DNA of 64,000 bases from Zingiber officinale (taxonomy: Eukaryota; Streptophyta; Magnoliopsida; Zingiberales; Zingiberaceae). The position numbers and the translations under genes are program-made. The DNA lies in the NCBI RefSeq assembly GCF_018446385.1, contig NC_055998.1:70798744-70862743 (forward strand). The letters run 5' to 3'. How positions within the stretch are numbered: the stretch's first letter is position 1; each line of letters opens with the position of its first letter. This document shows positions 1 to 10,873 of this stretch, piece by piece. Below the pieces are notes generated by a model that saw nothing but the letters and a program-made list of their open reading frames with translations, did no database searches and was not told the DNA's origin.

Positions 1-1329
1 AGACATGTTTCTAGGGTTTTAAGCTACATAAATCATGAATAACATTTTGATAACATCACATCACATATTAGGTATCATGAGAGAAAACATAAGCTAGACA
101 AATTTGAGTTTAAACTTCTCTAGGCCTTTTAATTCATCTTGGCCGAAACTTCAAGGCATGACTCTAGGGTTTTGAGCTACATAAATCATGAATAACATCT
201 TAATAACATCATATCCCATATTAGGTATCATGAGAGAAAACATAAGCTAAACAAATTCGAGTTTAAACTTCTCTAGGGCTTTTAATCCTTCTTGGCCGAA
301 ACTTCAAGCATGACTCTAGGGTTTTTTGGGCTACATAAATCATGAATAACATCTTAATAACATCATATCACATATTAGGTATCATGAGGGAAAACATAAG
401 CTAGACAAATTCGAGTTTAAACTTCTCTAGGCCTTTTAATCCTTCTTGGCCGAAACTTCAAGGCATGACTCTAGGGTTTTGAGCTACATAAATCCTGAAT
501 AACATCTTAATAACATCATATCACATATTAGGTATCATGAGAGAAAACATAAGCTAGACAAATTCGAGTAAACTTCTCTAGACCTTTTAATCCTTCTTGG
601 CCGAAACTTCAAGAGTAGATTCCTAGGTTTTTGTTAAGCAACATAAAAACCACAACAAAGAAAAACTACTTGTACTGCAGGTGAGGGGAATACTTACATC
701 CTCTTGCTTGGTTTTCTAAGAAAATACCCTTGGTGAAGAAGAAGAAGAAAGCCTTTTCGCCTCTAGAACTCCCTTTTCCTTATTTTTCTTGCAAGAAGAA
801 GTGTGTTTTAAGGACCTCTCCTTGTGAAGTTTTCCTAGGAAGGAAACCTTTAGCTTGGGTTCAAAAATGGGAGAGGGTAAATTTGGATTTTCGGTGAATG
901 AAGAAGAAGGAGGAAGAAGGAAAATAATAGCTTTTCTTTCCCTTTCTTCTATTTATTCTCCATGAAAGGGTGAAGGGAAAACACCTTTTCATTCTTCTCT
1001 TCATTTATTCTAAATGAAGGGAGAAGGGAAAATGAACTCTTCATGCTAAATGAAGTTGAGAAAGAAAAGATAAACTTTTCTTCTAAGTGAAGGGGGAAAG
1101 GTGTCCCTTTACCATCCCTACCTTTAACTATAATTCCCCTTTCCTTCCTACCAATACTTTCTCCTGGGCTATTGGTTATCCCATACTACTTAAAACTTGC
1201 CACTTGTTAAGAGGTTCAAGGTTCAAGCCTTGACAACTCTTCTTTTCTTTTCCTTTTTTTTTCTTTTCTTTTTGGTTCCATTTTCTCTTATTCTTAAAAG
1301 AAATTCATATGAAATTGCTGGGCGTTACA
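1..1329. mobile_element. Terminal LTR of a gypsy-like element, cut by window edge
   Basis: The segment ends in GGGCGTTACA, an LTR-type terminus with a CA end. The very next bases (ATTCACCCCC) are the C-rich 3' end of a Sirevirus LTR, also seen near 14,677-14,723 and 36,950-36,988, so this LTR appears to have inserted into that LTR. The first 620 bases are a tandem array; 700-1,200 is purine-rich then pyrimidine-rich and encodes nothing recognisable. The left LTR end and the matching target-site duplication lie outside the window, so the superfamily (Ty3/gypsy from the terminus style) and orientation are inferred only. Confidence 0.5.
11..622. repeat. Tandem array, four copies of a ~153-bp unit
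   Basis: The marker CTAGGGTTTT, followed by a GCTACATAAATC-type sequence, recurs at 11, 164, 316 and 471, with a degenerate return at about 623: spacings of 153, 152, 155 and 152 bases. Each unit also contains GGTATCATGAG, AAACTTCTCTAGG and TTGGCCGAAACTTC. Copies differ by scattered substitutions and small indels; no reading frame is conserved. The array seems to begin left of the window. Confidence 0.9.
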
Positions 1330-1372
1330 ATTCACCCCCCCCCCTCCCCCATCTAGCACTTTCAATCCAACA
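1330..1372 (+). repeat. 3' tail of the Sirevirus 5' LTR
   Basis: ATTCACCCCC followed by ATCTAGCACTTTC and ending CCAACA corresponds to the end of the same element's 3' LTR (14,677-14,723) and of the solo LTR ending at 36,988. The rest of this LTR is displaced leftwards by the gypsy-like LTR at 1-1,329. Confidence 0.75.
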
Positions 1373-1373
1373 A

Positions 1374-1386
1374 TTAGTATCAGAGC
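1374..1386 (+). other. Primer-binding site, initiator-Met tRNA
   Basis: TTAGTATCAGAGC lies one base after the LTR end. It differs by one base from the plant copia consensus TTGGTATCAGAGC, which pairs with the 3' end of initiator methionine tRNA to prime minus-strand synthesis. Confidence 0.85.
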
Positions 1387-1473
1387 GAAGTCATTTTGAA
1401 TTGGTGAATCCACCATTCAAACAATTTTTCGTGGTAGTTTTCAATTTTTTGGAGTCGATCAAAATCGGTAAAA

Positions 1474-3303
1474 TTGCCATCTTTCGATCTATTTTTATCA
1501 CAATCAAGTTTTACTCTCGATGTTGGTGCAACACCACTCGAGTTCGCATCTTTATTCTTTTTTTCCTGCACTACTAATCTAAGACCAAGTCTTGGAACAA
1601 GTTTCCTTGTTTCATTGTGTGCAAGTTATTTTTCTATTTTAAGATGGTCAGCCCAACCTTCGCTCTTCACTGGTGAGGATTTTGACTACTGGAAAGTTCA
1701 AATGGAGTCGTACCTTCAAACCCAATTCAAGATATGGATGATCATCAAAACTGGAATTACACTCCCACTCGATGGCATGGGAAAACTAGTTTCATGTGAG
1801 AATTGGGATGCAAGCATAATAAAGAAGATTGAAGCCAACTCCAAAGCAACATGCACTCATCAATGCGGACTGACAAAGGAAAAGTTAAACCGAGTTGGCC
1901 CGTTCTCAAGCATGAAAGAGGTATGGGAAAAACTAATCGAGCTGCACGAGGGCACTTCTGATACAAAGGTAAGCAAACGTGATTTGCTTTTGAATAAATT
2001 GTCTAATATGAAAATGTAGGAAGGTGAGTCAGCGAGCCAACTTCATGCTCGTATACAAGACCTCCTCAATGGCCTCCATGCCATCGGATAGAAGGTGGAG
2101 AATCTCAACATAATTAGCTATGTGTTAAACGCTTTTCCATGGAATACCTTGTGGGCATCCATGGTAGATGCTTACAAGGTATCTAAGGATCTTTCTTTAT
2201 ATAAGTTAGACGAACTTTTTTTCGAATTTGAATTTCATGAACAAACTAATGCAGACTCAGCCAAGAAGGGTATTGCCTTGATTGCAGGTACAAGCAGAAC
2301 CAGAGAAGCAAAAACAATGTGTAAAACTGAACCAGAGTCAGAAGAAGAACCGGACTCAGAAGATGACGACGATGAGATTGCGGCCGAACTCATCAACCTA
2401 GTATGCAAGCTCTATAGAAAGAAGGGATTCACAAAGAAGGACATTAAAATGGCGATTCAATCCAAGATGGTGCAAGCCAGTCCAAGAGCCAAGTTCGAAG
2501 TAACTTGTTATGGCTGCAACCAAAAGGGACACGTAAAAGGCAACTGTCCAAACCAAAAGGAAGCAAAGAAACAGAGGAAAAAGAAAGCACTGCAAGCAAC
2601 TTAGGATGAATCCTCGTCAGAAGATTCCGACGAAGAGCTCAAGTAGACAAGCTTTCTTGCACTGACAACCCGGGAACAAGTCGATGAATCAGAAACCGAG
2701 AGCGAATCGGAAGCTGAGTCGGAACGAAGCCACGGATCCATATCCATTTCCGAAGGGCCTAAACCCACTGTAAGTACTTGTCAAATAGATAAACTTTACA
2801 ATTTAATTAATTATTTAATGCGTAAGTTAGCTAAATCAAATTTTTGAGTCAAATCACTTCAAAAGGAGGTAACATCCCTTAAAGAAGTGACTAACCCTAG
2901 CTCCTTGACTGATCCCATTCAAACTAAAACCTTAACTCAAGTCTAAAAGCTTGAAGAAGAGAATTCTAACCTGAAAAATCAAGTCAAGGAACTAAATGAC
3001 ACGTTGGAATGGTTTACTAAGGGTTCCAAGAATCTTGATCTAATTCTTGGAAAACAGAGAGCCGTTTTCAATAGATCCAGACTTGGATTTAAGGCCAAAC
3101 AAAAATATAGATCTTATTTTTCTATATTAAAATGCTCAAATAGAAACTTAGTCCATGCATGGGTCCCCAACTCAAACTTGATTAATCAAGTTGGACTTGG
3201 TCAATATTGGATCCCCAAGGATCAGGTTCATTACCTTGATAGACCTTATCGAGGTTATGATCTAGGGAGAGCCAATAGAAAGACTATTTTTATTAATAAA
3301 TAG
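1474..3303 (+). pseudogene. Copia gag (nucleocapsid) remnant
   Basis: One frame stays open from about 1,650 to 3,301 apart from six stop codons (TAG 2017, TAG 2089, TAG 2602, TAG 2644, TGA 2845, TAA 2944), with no frameshift. The N-terminal part carries the copia gag signature FTGEDFDYWKVQMESYL and later VWEKLIELHEG. A CCHC zinc knuckle, CYGCNQKGHVKGNC, lies at 2,506-2,547 and is followed by a lysine-rich stretch and an acidic Ser/Glu region (2,605-2,760). The C-terminal part (3,004-3,303) has the NLDLILGKQRAVFNRSRLGFK pattern that in Sirevirus polyproteins precedes the protease, and then the frame ends. The true start is unclear, since the ATG at 1,644 is out of frame. Gag would form the virus-like particle; this copy cannot make it. 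Confidence 0.8.
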
Positions 3304-4719
3304 AACTGTTTGATGCTTATTTTTCTTGCCTTTATTATACATGCTTAGATTAGGCTAGATAAGGACCAAGGCGTAATTTACACTTAACCAGTTAGACCTA
3401 AGGGTTTCAAAAGGAAAATTAAATATCCAATTTCGTTGAGAGGCTTTGTCTAGAAGTGGTAGATGATACCATACCCAAGAAGGCCTAGTGCCTCACCACA
3501 GCCTGAAAGTTAATCTTTGAAATAAATATTTAATTGACTAATTGAAAAACCTAAGTCTAACTCAAATGTAAATTAATGCTTAGATAATAACCTAAATCAA
3601 AGATTAATTTAACCATCTCACAAAAACATATAAGGTTCCTTGATTGAAAATTTAGAAAAGGGTGAGATGAACCTAGGCTTAAAGTAGTTAACCAAACCTG
3701 AATGAATTAAATTAAAGCTAACTCAATTAAAATTCATAATTAATTCTAAAATCATGATTAATTTTAAAATATAATTAATTATAAAATTTTTAATTTCAAA
3801 TATAATTAAACTCAAAATGGTAAATTATAATTATTTTTAAATCATAATGAATTTCAAACATCTCAATTATTTGATCATTAATTATAATTAAATTTCAAAT
3901 TATTAACTCCTAGATTTTCAAAATTTTAATTATTGTCAAGTGTTAATTTTAAATTTAAAAAGTTAATTATTTTCAAATCATAATTAAACTATAATTATTT
4001 TAAAATTATGATTAATTTCAAAATCATTATTTTCAAAATCATAATTTCAAAATCATAATTAATTTTAATAAATTTTTTTTATTAATCTTTAAATCATAAT
4101 TAAATTTCAAATTATTTCCAAAATCATAATTATTTCTAAATGATAATTAATTTTCAAATCATATTTAATATATAAGATTATAATTTTAAACTTAATTAAC
4201 TTTTAATATATTTTAAAAATCTTCAAAATTTTAAAATGTTTACTTATATTTTAAAACTTGAAATTCAAACTCATTGAAAATTCAAACTTATATTTTAAAT
4301 CTAAATTTCAATATTTTTTTAAAATTAACTTTGACTCACACACACTCATAAGCTGAACATGCTTGATAACCTAGAATGTGTGAGATAGAAAATTAGGAAA
4401 ATAAATAGTAACTTTTATGTTTTTTTATTTACTTGCATGGACTCTAGGACCCTAAAAATTTGTTTTGGCATTAATTAAGGGGTAGTGTAAAGAAATTTAA
4501 GACATTAATTTTTATCTTTATTTTCTTAAAACATTGATTTTCAAAGTTAATATTTCTTAAAAGGAAGTTCAATTTTTTGTAAAAATGAATTATCTTTGAT
4601 AGAAACTAAGTATCTTCTAAAATATTTCCAAGTATTTTTACAAGAAAATATTTTTAAAGTTAAGCTTTTATTAAAATTTTAAAAAAACTAAGCTTTTATC
4701 AAAATCTTTTTTAAAGTTG
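3304..4719. other. AT-rich non-coding interior of the Sirevirus element
   Basis: No reading frame of note. From 3,700 to 4,300 the sequence is dominated by short variations of AATTTCAAA and TAATTAA words (e.g. AAATCATAATTAATTT), as if a short AT-rich word had been amplified and scrambled. Protease, integrase and RT-RNase H would be expected here in a full Sirevirus and are absent. Confidence 0.6.
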
Positions 4720-5761
4720 AGTACTGTTGACCTCGGTAAGTGTATGAAAATATCGCAAGTAATATAAAAGATTATCGTATCCACAGGGATTGGAATAAAC
4801 ACTAAGAATGTCTCAAAACGAATTAGCTAGACAACAAATCAATAGATTGACAAAGTCTAAGTGTAACTATGAAAAGTAACAAAGAAATAAAAGAATAGGA
4901 AACAAGGAATAGGGCAATGATAAGGGATGTTCTAGGAGTTTTGGTTTCTTTGTAAGGTTCTTCAATGTAAATGATCTACCAAATCTTATTTCTCAATTGT
5001 CTACCATTTGTAGAAGGTTGCCGATTCTCTCTTGCAATAGACAACCGACCTAGGACTGAAATCTATATCTAAATGCGATCAATTAGATATGAGCCTATGT
5101 TGTCCTTACATGGGCATGTTCCTGTCACGAAGATCCCTCAGAAAATCAATATAGAAATCATTACCTCTCAACCCATAAGATATAAAGATTAATGCATAAA
5201 TCTATCCTACCCTCTTGAATTATCCTATCTCCCCCCTAAAGCTCATCCCTCAAACGTCCTTACACGGGCTTGCACCTTTCGCGTGCTTCCCTCGGAAAAT
5301 TGAGTGAGAGATAATCTCTACAAGATCCACAAGACAATCAAACAATCAATCAAGAATGTGAATTAGGTCCAAATCACAACAATACATCCAAGATTTAATT
5401 GATACAAATAGGGCAAAATCATAGAAATAGGGAATTGGCAAATCCACAAGAGTTTACATCAAGAAATTCTTACAAATACTCCCTCCATCCTAGAACAAAA
5501 AGATCTACTCCATGACTCATAGAGAAAAGCCCAAAGAAATACAAATCACAAGCATTCATGATCCCCCAATACAAGAAGAGGAAAGAAGAAAACTTATCTA
5601 GAAAGAAGACAATCTTCGGATCCAATCCACACTTCCGGAGTCGAATCGGTGAAGAACTTTCCTTAGATCGCCCAGAAATCCACCCAAGAATGGAAGGAAT
5701 CGCCCAAATCTTCCTTTCTCCCAAAGGGGAGAAGATCCCCTTTCAAATCTTGAAGGAGGCC

Positions 5762-5768
5762 TTATATA
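5762..5768 (-). promoter_or_regulatory. TATA box of solo LTR
   Basis: Minus-strand TATATAA followed by GGCC, at the same place as the TATA boxes of the related LTRs (8,527 and 13,211). The palindromic array starts about 25 bases upstream of it in the transcription direction. Confidence 0.6.
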
Positions 5769-5784
5769 GAAGAGGGGTTTGGGC

Positions 5785-6165
5785 GCCACACGGCCCCGAG
5801 GCACGGTCGTGTGAGATTCACACGGCCTGCTCCACTCTCTTCTCTGCTAACCTCACACGGTCGTGGCTTGCCTCTATCAACACCCCCTTTTCACGGCCGT
5901 GTAGATCCACACGGCCTGCACTGCCTTCACCTCTGGAAACCTGGCACGGTCGTGTGGTGCACACGGCCAACACTCTCCTGCTCTCTGGAAAATTGACATG
6001 GTCGTGTGGTGTACACGACCCAGGCTTCCTTGGGCTTCAAAACTTGGCACGGCCGTGTGAGGTTCATACGGCCATGCCATCTTCCTTCTCTGGTGCAGCT
6101 ACACGACCTCTTATCCTTACACGGCCTAGGCAACCCCCCATGGCAGGGCCGTGTAGGGTTCAGGT
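5785..6165. repeat. Palindromic CACGGCCGTG-type array (U3 of LTR)
   Basis: About ten occurrences of CACGGCCGTG or one-base variants, often in pairs such as CACGGTCGTGTG then CACACGGCC separated by a few bases, roughly every 40-60 bases. The array lies just upstream of the minus-strand TATA box. Apparent proteins rich in Arg-Pro and His-Gly-Arg-Val on both strands are by-products of these palindromes. Confidence 0.8.
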
Positions 6166-6399
6166 GTTATGGCTTCCTCCATCGCTTTGCTTGCAGATTT
6201 GGCCTTGAACACACATCTTTCACCAGATTCGACTCCTGCGTACAAAAAATGCACAAAAGCATATCTCCGAATAAAGAGAGTAAATATGCTAAAAAGGAAA
6301 GCTGAAAGTACGAAAATGCATAGATCAAGCATGCTCAAAGTATGTGAATGTGCATCAAAACATGCTAATAAGTGTATACAATCTACGCATATCAAGTAC

Positions 6400-6970
6400 T
6401 TATAACTAAGTTTTTTTTCAAACCCTTTATTTTTAAAGCTAAGTACTAAATTTATCAAAGTCTTTTTAAAAGGCTAAGTTTTGAAAGCTAAATACTAAAT
6501 TTATCAAAGTCTTTTTAAAAGCTAAGTTTTGAAAGCTAACTACTAAATTTATCAAAGTATTTTTTAATCTAAGTATTTTAAAAACTAAAAATTTAGCTAA
6601 GTTTTCTTTGGAAATCCTATGACAGTTTCAGAACTTACGTTTATCTAACCTTTTTTAATAGAAATTATTTTCAAAGCTAAATTTCGCTGAATGCTACTCT
6701 TCAGAGGGAGCTTAAAGTTAAAAAGAATAAATTATTTACAATCCTCTCTCTACTTAGTATGATTTTTTGATTTATGTCAAAGGGGGAGAGAAGTCAAAGT
6801 TAAGAAAGTTAAGAATTCAAACATAATTTTTATAAAAGGGGGAGCATAACTAAGGGGGAGCACAATTTTTTTTTATTTTTACTCATGATACTTATACTTA
6901 AATTCCTTCATTTTATTGTTATATTTTACTTAACTTTGAACCGTGTTACCATAATCAAAAAAGGAGAGAT
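6400..6970 (+). other. Sirevirus 3' untranslated region with multiple polypurine tracts
   Basis: Non-coding. CTAAGTTTTGAAAGCTAA-type words repeat at 6,470-6,600. Purine tracts CAAAGGGGGAGAG (6,778-6,790), AAAGGGGGAGC (about 6,835), AAGGGGGAGC (about 6,852) and AAAAAAGGAGAGAT (6,957-6,970, abutting the LTR) are present. Repeated polypurine tracts are a known Sirevirus feature; the last primes plus-strand synthesis. Confidence 0.75.
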
Positions 6971-7033
6971 TATTGGTGCAGGAAGCATCTGACAGTCAAA
7001 CCTGTGTTTTGATTATGGTAAAGGGTCCAAAGT
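6933..7033. repeat. Inverted repeat spanning polypurine tract and LTR start
   Basis: TTACCATAATCAAAA at 6,946-6,960 is perfectly complementary to TTTTGATTATGGTAA at 7,007-7,021. The arms extend imperfectly to 6,933 and 7,033 (ACTTTG on the left against CAAAGT on the right). The structure encloses the polypurine tract and the first bases of the 3' LTR. Confidence 0.85.
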
Positions 7034-7481
7034 AAAGTTGTTTTGTTATCTAACAAGTTTGTTGAGATTGCAGGAAAGTCCTAAGTGTACTTAGGCAAAA
7101 GTCCTAGCTACGATTAGGCAGGTGGAAAATCGTAGGGGTGGTAACCCTAGGTCCTAGGGGGTGGTAACCCAAAGTGTGGAAAAGTCCTAGCTGCGGTTAT
7201 GCAAAGGTAAAATCCTAGGGGGCGGTAACCCATGGTCCTAGGGGGTGGTAACCCTAGGTGGAAAGTCTTGGCGGATCAAGCGATTCGGGCAAAAGTCCTA
7301 GGAGGTGGTAACCCTAGGTGGAAAGTCCTAGTATCACGAACTACGTGTAAGACTGGATGGGTCATGGAGCGAACGTCAAGCAGAAAGTCCTAGTGCCTCG
7401 GGCGCTGAGCAAAAGTCCAGTCGGTCTAGAGGATCGGTCTGGCAACAGGTATACTCTCCTGAGTGGAGTAGGTGAGGACAT
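6971..7481 (+). repeat. Sirevirus 3' LTR, first part
   Basis: It begins TATTGGTGCAGG directly after the polypurine tract and aligns with the solo LTR that starts TGTTGGTGCAAGG at 35,713. It has many CCTAGGGGG-type repeated words (AAGTCCTAG, GGTAACCCTAGG) at 7,080-7,330. It is interrupted at 7,481/7,482 by a gag-only gypsy element and resumes at 13,904. Confidence 0.85.
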
Positions 7482-8526
7482 TGTTAACGTTCCGCAAGTG
7501 TACAGATACGTCATCAGTAATAAAGAAAGATATCATATCCAAGGGGCTGGTTATAACCACTAAAGATATCTCAACACGAATTAGCTAAACAACTAATCAA
7601 TTGATTTATAAAACTAAGTGCAACTATGAAAAGTAAAGCTTAGAAGTAAAAGCGTAGAAACAAGAATAAGGGCTATGATATGATAATTAGATGTTCTAGG
7701 AGTTTTGATTTCTTTGTAATGTTGTTCAATGTAAATAATCAATCAAATCTTATTCCTCAATTGTCCATCATTTGTAGAAGATTGACAATTCTCTCTTGCA
7801 ATAGACAATCGACCTAGGACTAAAATCTATATCTAATGTGGTCAATTAGGAATGATTCCTATAATGTCCTTACACGGGCTTGCCTGTCACGTGCGCCCCT
7901 CGGATAATCAACATAGAAATTCATTACTTCTCAACCATATAGAGATATAAAAGATTAATGCATACAATCTATCCTATCCCCTTGAATGACCTTATTTCAC
8001 CTTTAAGATTATCCCTCAATCGTCCTTACATGGGCTTGTCTGTCACGTATGTCCCTCGGATAATCGAATGAGGAATTACCTCTACAAGACACATAAGATA
8101 CTCAAACATTTAATCAAGTATAGTAATTAAGTCCAATCACAGCAATCCACGCAAGATCAAATAGATATAAACAGGACAAAATCATAGAAATAGGAAATTA
8201 GCAAATCCACAAGAGTTTACATCAAATCATATTACAAATACTCCCTCCATCCTAGAACAAGGAGATCTAATACATAGAACAAGAAAAGAAACCCAAAGAC
8301 AAGAAGATCGCAAGAATCTTGATCCCAAAATTCAAGAAGAGAAAGGGAAGAAAAGCTTATCTACGATGAAGAATGGTCTTCAGACCCAATTCTCATTCTC
8401 GGAGTCGATTCGTTGAAGATCTGCCCTTAGATCATCAGAAAATCCCTCCAAGAAGGTAGAGAATCACCCTAAATCTTGTTTTCTCCCAAAAGGGAGAACT
8501 CCCCCTTCAAATGGTGAAAGAAACCC

Positions 8527-8533
8527 TTATATA
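8527..8533 (-). promoter_or_regulatory. TATA box of left LTR
   Basis: Minus-strand TATATAAGGG. It is conserved at 13,211-13,217 in the partner LTR and at 5,762 in the solo LTR. Confidence 0.6.
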
Positions 8534-8554
8534 GAGCAGAGATTTTGGGTGCCA

Positions 8555-9000
8555 CATGGCCCCGAGACCTGGCTGTGTGTGAGACACAGCCTAGGTCATT
8601 CTCTTCACTGCCCATCTCACACGACCGTGTGATGCACACGGTCGTGACATGTTCTGCAACTGCCATCCATGCACGGCCGTGTAGATCTGCATGTCCTGTG
8701 CTGCCTCTAGCTCTGGAACTCATGCACGATCGTGTCTAGGACACGCCCAGGGCTTGTTTGTCTTTTGGGAAAATTGCACGGTCGTGTATATATACACGGT
8801 CGTGTACTACTTTGGCGTTGGAAGGCTTCAAAATTGGCACGGTCATGTGATGCACACACGGTCGTGGCCTTTTCCTTTTCTTCGGAAGCTACATGGGTGA
8901 TCATCACCACACGGCCTGGACACTGCCCTGCTCTGCCAATGCTGCATGGGTGAGCATCACCACATGACCTAGGTCACTCTCCCAGACATGGTCGTGTGGC
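8555..9000. repeat. Palindromic array in U3 of left LTR
   Basis: Repeated CACGG(T/C)CGTG cores. The best example is CACGACCGTGT at 8,620-8,630, loop GATGC, then ACACGGTCGTG at 8,636-8,646: a perfect 11-bp inverted repeat. Further copies lie near 8,673, 8,728, 8,778, 8,798, 8,840, 8,860 and 8,990. Confidence 0.8.
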
Positions 9001-9237
9001 ATTCCAAGATGGTGTCTTCCTCCTTTCATTAGCTTGCAGATTTGGCCTCGATCATAAATTCTTTTCCAAATACGACTCTTGCGTACAGAAAATGCACAAA
9101 AGCATATCTCCGAATAAAAAGAGTAAATATGCTTAAAGTAAAGATGGAAGTACGAAAATGCATAGATAAAGCATGCGCAAAATATGTGAATGTGCGTCAA
9201 AACATGCTAAACAAGTGTATACAATCTACGCACATCA

Positions 9238-9276
9238 CACCCCCAGACTTAGACTTTTGCTTGCCCTAAAGCAAAA
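9238..9276 (-). promoter_or_regulatory. Polypurine tract plus adjacent hairpin
   Basis: On the minus strand AAGTCTGGGGGTG abuts the LTR start and should prime plus-strand synthesis. Just before it lies an 8-bp inverted repeat (TTTTGCTT at 9,255-9,262 with AAGCAAAA at 9,269-9,276, 6-base loop). The same arrangement is found at 62,857-62,894. Confidence 0.7.
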
Positions 9277-10873
9277 ATGTCGCAATCTTAATTTACATGC
9301 TCTATAATGCATTCATAATTTTTTGTGTATTTTCCTAACTCTATCAAAAAGTTTCATTAACAAGCATGATCATGGAAACAAGTCAAGTATGGCTCAAGCA
9401 TAAGTCTCTTGTGCACAGTGCAAAAAATGACCTAAACTTTTCAAGTTTCAATCTATGTCCTAGTCAAGTCATCATCTAGATGAGTTCCTAATGTTTCCAG
9501 TGATAGGCACTTACCTGCCACACACTTTGTTCATATTTCTCAACCAACCTAGGGTCTCAAAGGCATGCTCAATCTCAAGAGAAGCTAAGCAGTCATTTCC
9601 CCAGTAACCTAACTCAGTCTCAAAGTGGTGATTTACTAGATTCCACTCACGACAATTATTTTTTATATCCCTTATTAACTTTATATATATATATATAAGA
9701 ATTTACATTATGCAAAACTTATTTACAAATGTACTTTTAGCACAAATGTTGAGATATTTTGATTTTTCCAAATGAGCTTACATGATTTGAACATCATCCA
9801 GTAACCAAAATGAAGTTTGAGAAATCACCATGGAAACCAAGTACTAAACAAACAAGATGAACAATGACTATTTCAATGATATCAACTATCCAAGCTCAAG
9901 TATAATGAAGGTAAGATCCTTAAAGTCAAGCCAAATTTCAAACTTATCTCCATATGATACTTAGCTTATTTCATGCTACTCAAGATAGAGAAAAGAAATA
10001 CACTAAGCAAACTACTAGCATCATTCAAAACATCATGAATCAAGATAATAAATGTGCTAACATTTTTACTAAAAGACAAGAAAGCATATAAGTGAAGTTT
10101 GATATTCTCAAGATGTATGCCATGAAAAATCAAAACAAAATGCAAGACATAAGCAAAAACAAAAACAAACAAAGCAAATCAAATGCATCTAATGCATCCC
10201 CCCAGACTTAAGCTTTTCATTGTCCCAATGAAAACTAAAATAATGCAGAGGAGATTAAAAGTAAGAGAAGTTACCAAATGACGCATGTCAAATGCCCATG
10301 TTAATAACTTTTCCATTATGTAGTTGCACTCCTCCTTACCTTAGAATCCTATAAAAGAAGATAGACAACAAAAATTCAGTAGAGAATACAAGTTTATTAT
10401 AACGAAAGAAATAAAACTAGAAAGAATTAAAGACATGAATGAACTTAATTGGGTTGCCTCCCAAGAAGCGTTTATTTAAGGTCATTAACTCGACCACCTC
10501 ATTAAATTCATCAAAATCTCGCTCTTGGAGGGGTAAGATATTTCAACACCCTCCTACCAAGGGCTTTTATTATGGAGGGAGCTTTCAATATATGAGATAT
10601 AAAGTGAAGTATCGCTCTCTCCATCTTCATCTTCTTTGAAGTTCTTTCAGGTGGTCGAAGACGGTTCAGTATGAGCTTCCAATTATTGGCCTCTTGAAAA
10701 CCTACACGCCCAAAAGAAAGGCAAACCTCCCACAAGCATGTAATATAAGAAGAGACTAGAACTGTATTAGTATTGACTGAATATGTATTAAAAATTGAAT
10801 CACATCCAACAAAATCAATTATAAGTATCTTTATGAAATTTTCTAAAAGATCACTAGAAATACTTACCTTGCA
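9277..10873 (-). other. Non-coding interior of the gag-only element
   Basis: No coding frame. It includes a TA dinucleotide run (about 9,683-9,700), a second polypurine-like tract with hairpin at 10,197-10,234, and the minus-strand phrase TTGGGAGGCAACCC (about 10,449-10,462). The conserved gag downstream words TGGGAGGT and GTAGGTTTTCAAGAGG appear near 10,690-10,740 and again near 59,680-59,720 in the related element. Confidence 0.6.
10197..10234 (-). repeat. Second, internal polypurine tract with hairpin
   Basis: Minus-strand TTAAGTCTGGGGGGATG is preceded by a perfect 9-bp inverted repeat (TTTTCATTG at 10,214-10,222, loop TCC, CAATGAAAA at 10,226-10,234). It copies the layout of the LTR-adjacent tract about 960 bases away and is conserved at 63,824-63,861 in another element. 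Confidence 0.7.

Larger units (their letters stand above)
4725..6394 (-). mobile_element. Solo LTR, palindrome-rich Tat-like family
   Basis: It begins TGTTGACC and ends GCATATCA, and is flanked by a perfect 5-bp duplication AGTAC (4,720-4,724 and 6,395-6,399). Sequence and layout match the LTRs at 7,482-9,237 and 12,171-13,903, including ATCGTATCCACAGGG near the left end and GTGTATACAATCTACGCA near the right end. No primer site or internal region is attached, so this is a solo LTR left by recombination between two LTRs. Minus orientation is inferred from relatives with internal sequence and from the minus-strand TATA box at 5,762. It sits in the Sirevirus interior. Confidence 0.9.
7482..9237 (-). 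repeat. Left (3') LTR of the gag-only gypsy element
   Basis: From TGTTAACGTTCC to CGCACATCA. It matches the right LTR throughout, with roughly a dozen differences in the first 230 aligned bases, several of them at CG dinucleotides. The minus-strand TATA box (8,527) divides it: U3 with the palindromic array lies at 8,550-9,237, and R-U5 lies below. Confidence 0.9.

Noticed and set aside
1374..1386. tRNA-like matches (also 12,147-12,164 and 22,493-22,505)
   Set aside because: These are short primer-binding sites complementary to tRNA 3' ends; no cloverleaf is present, so they are not tRNA genes.
3004..3303. A 99-codon frame that could be an independent small gene
   Set aside because: It is in the same frame as gag and has the linker phrases that follow the zinc knuckle in Sireviruses, so it is the gag tail.
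5558..6305. Several overlapping frames on both strands rich in HGRV, TRPC and RPCRS words (also at 8,469-8,953, 13,111-13,619, 41,366-41,715, 62,328-62,831)
   Set aside because: They arise because the CACGGCCGTG palindromes read open in many frames on both strands; no domain or conserved start is seen, and they lie in LTR promoters.
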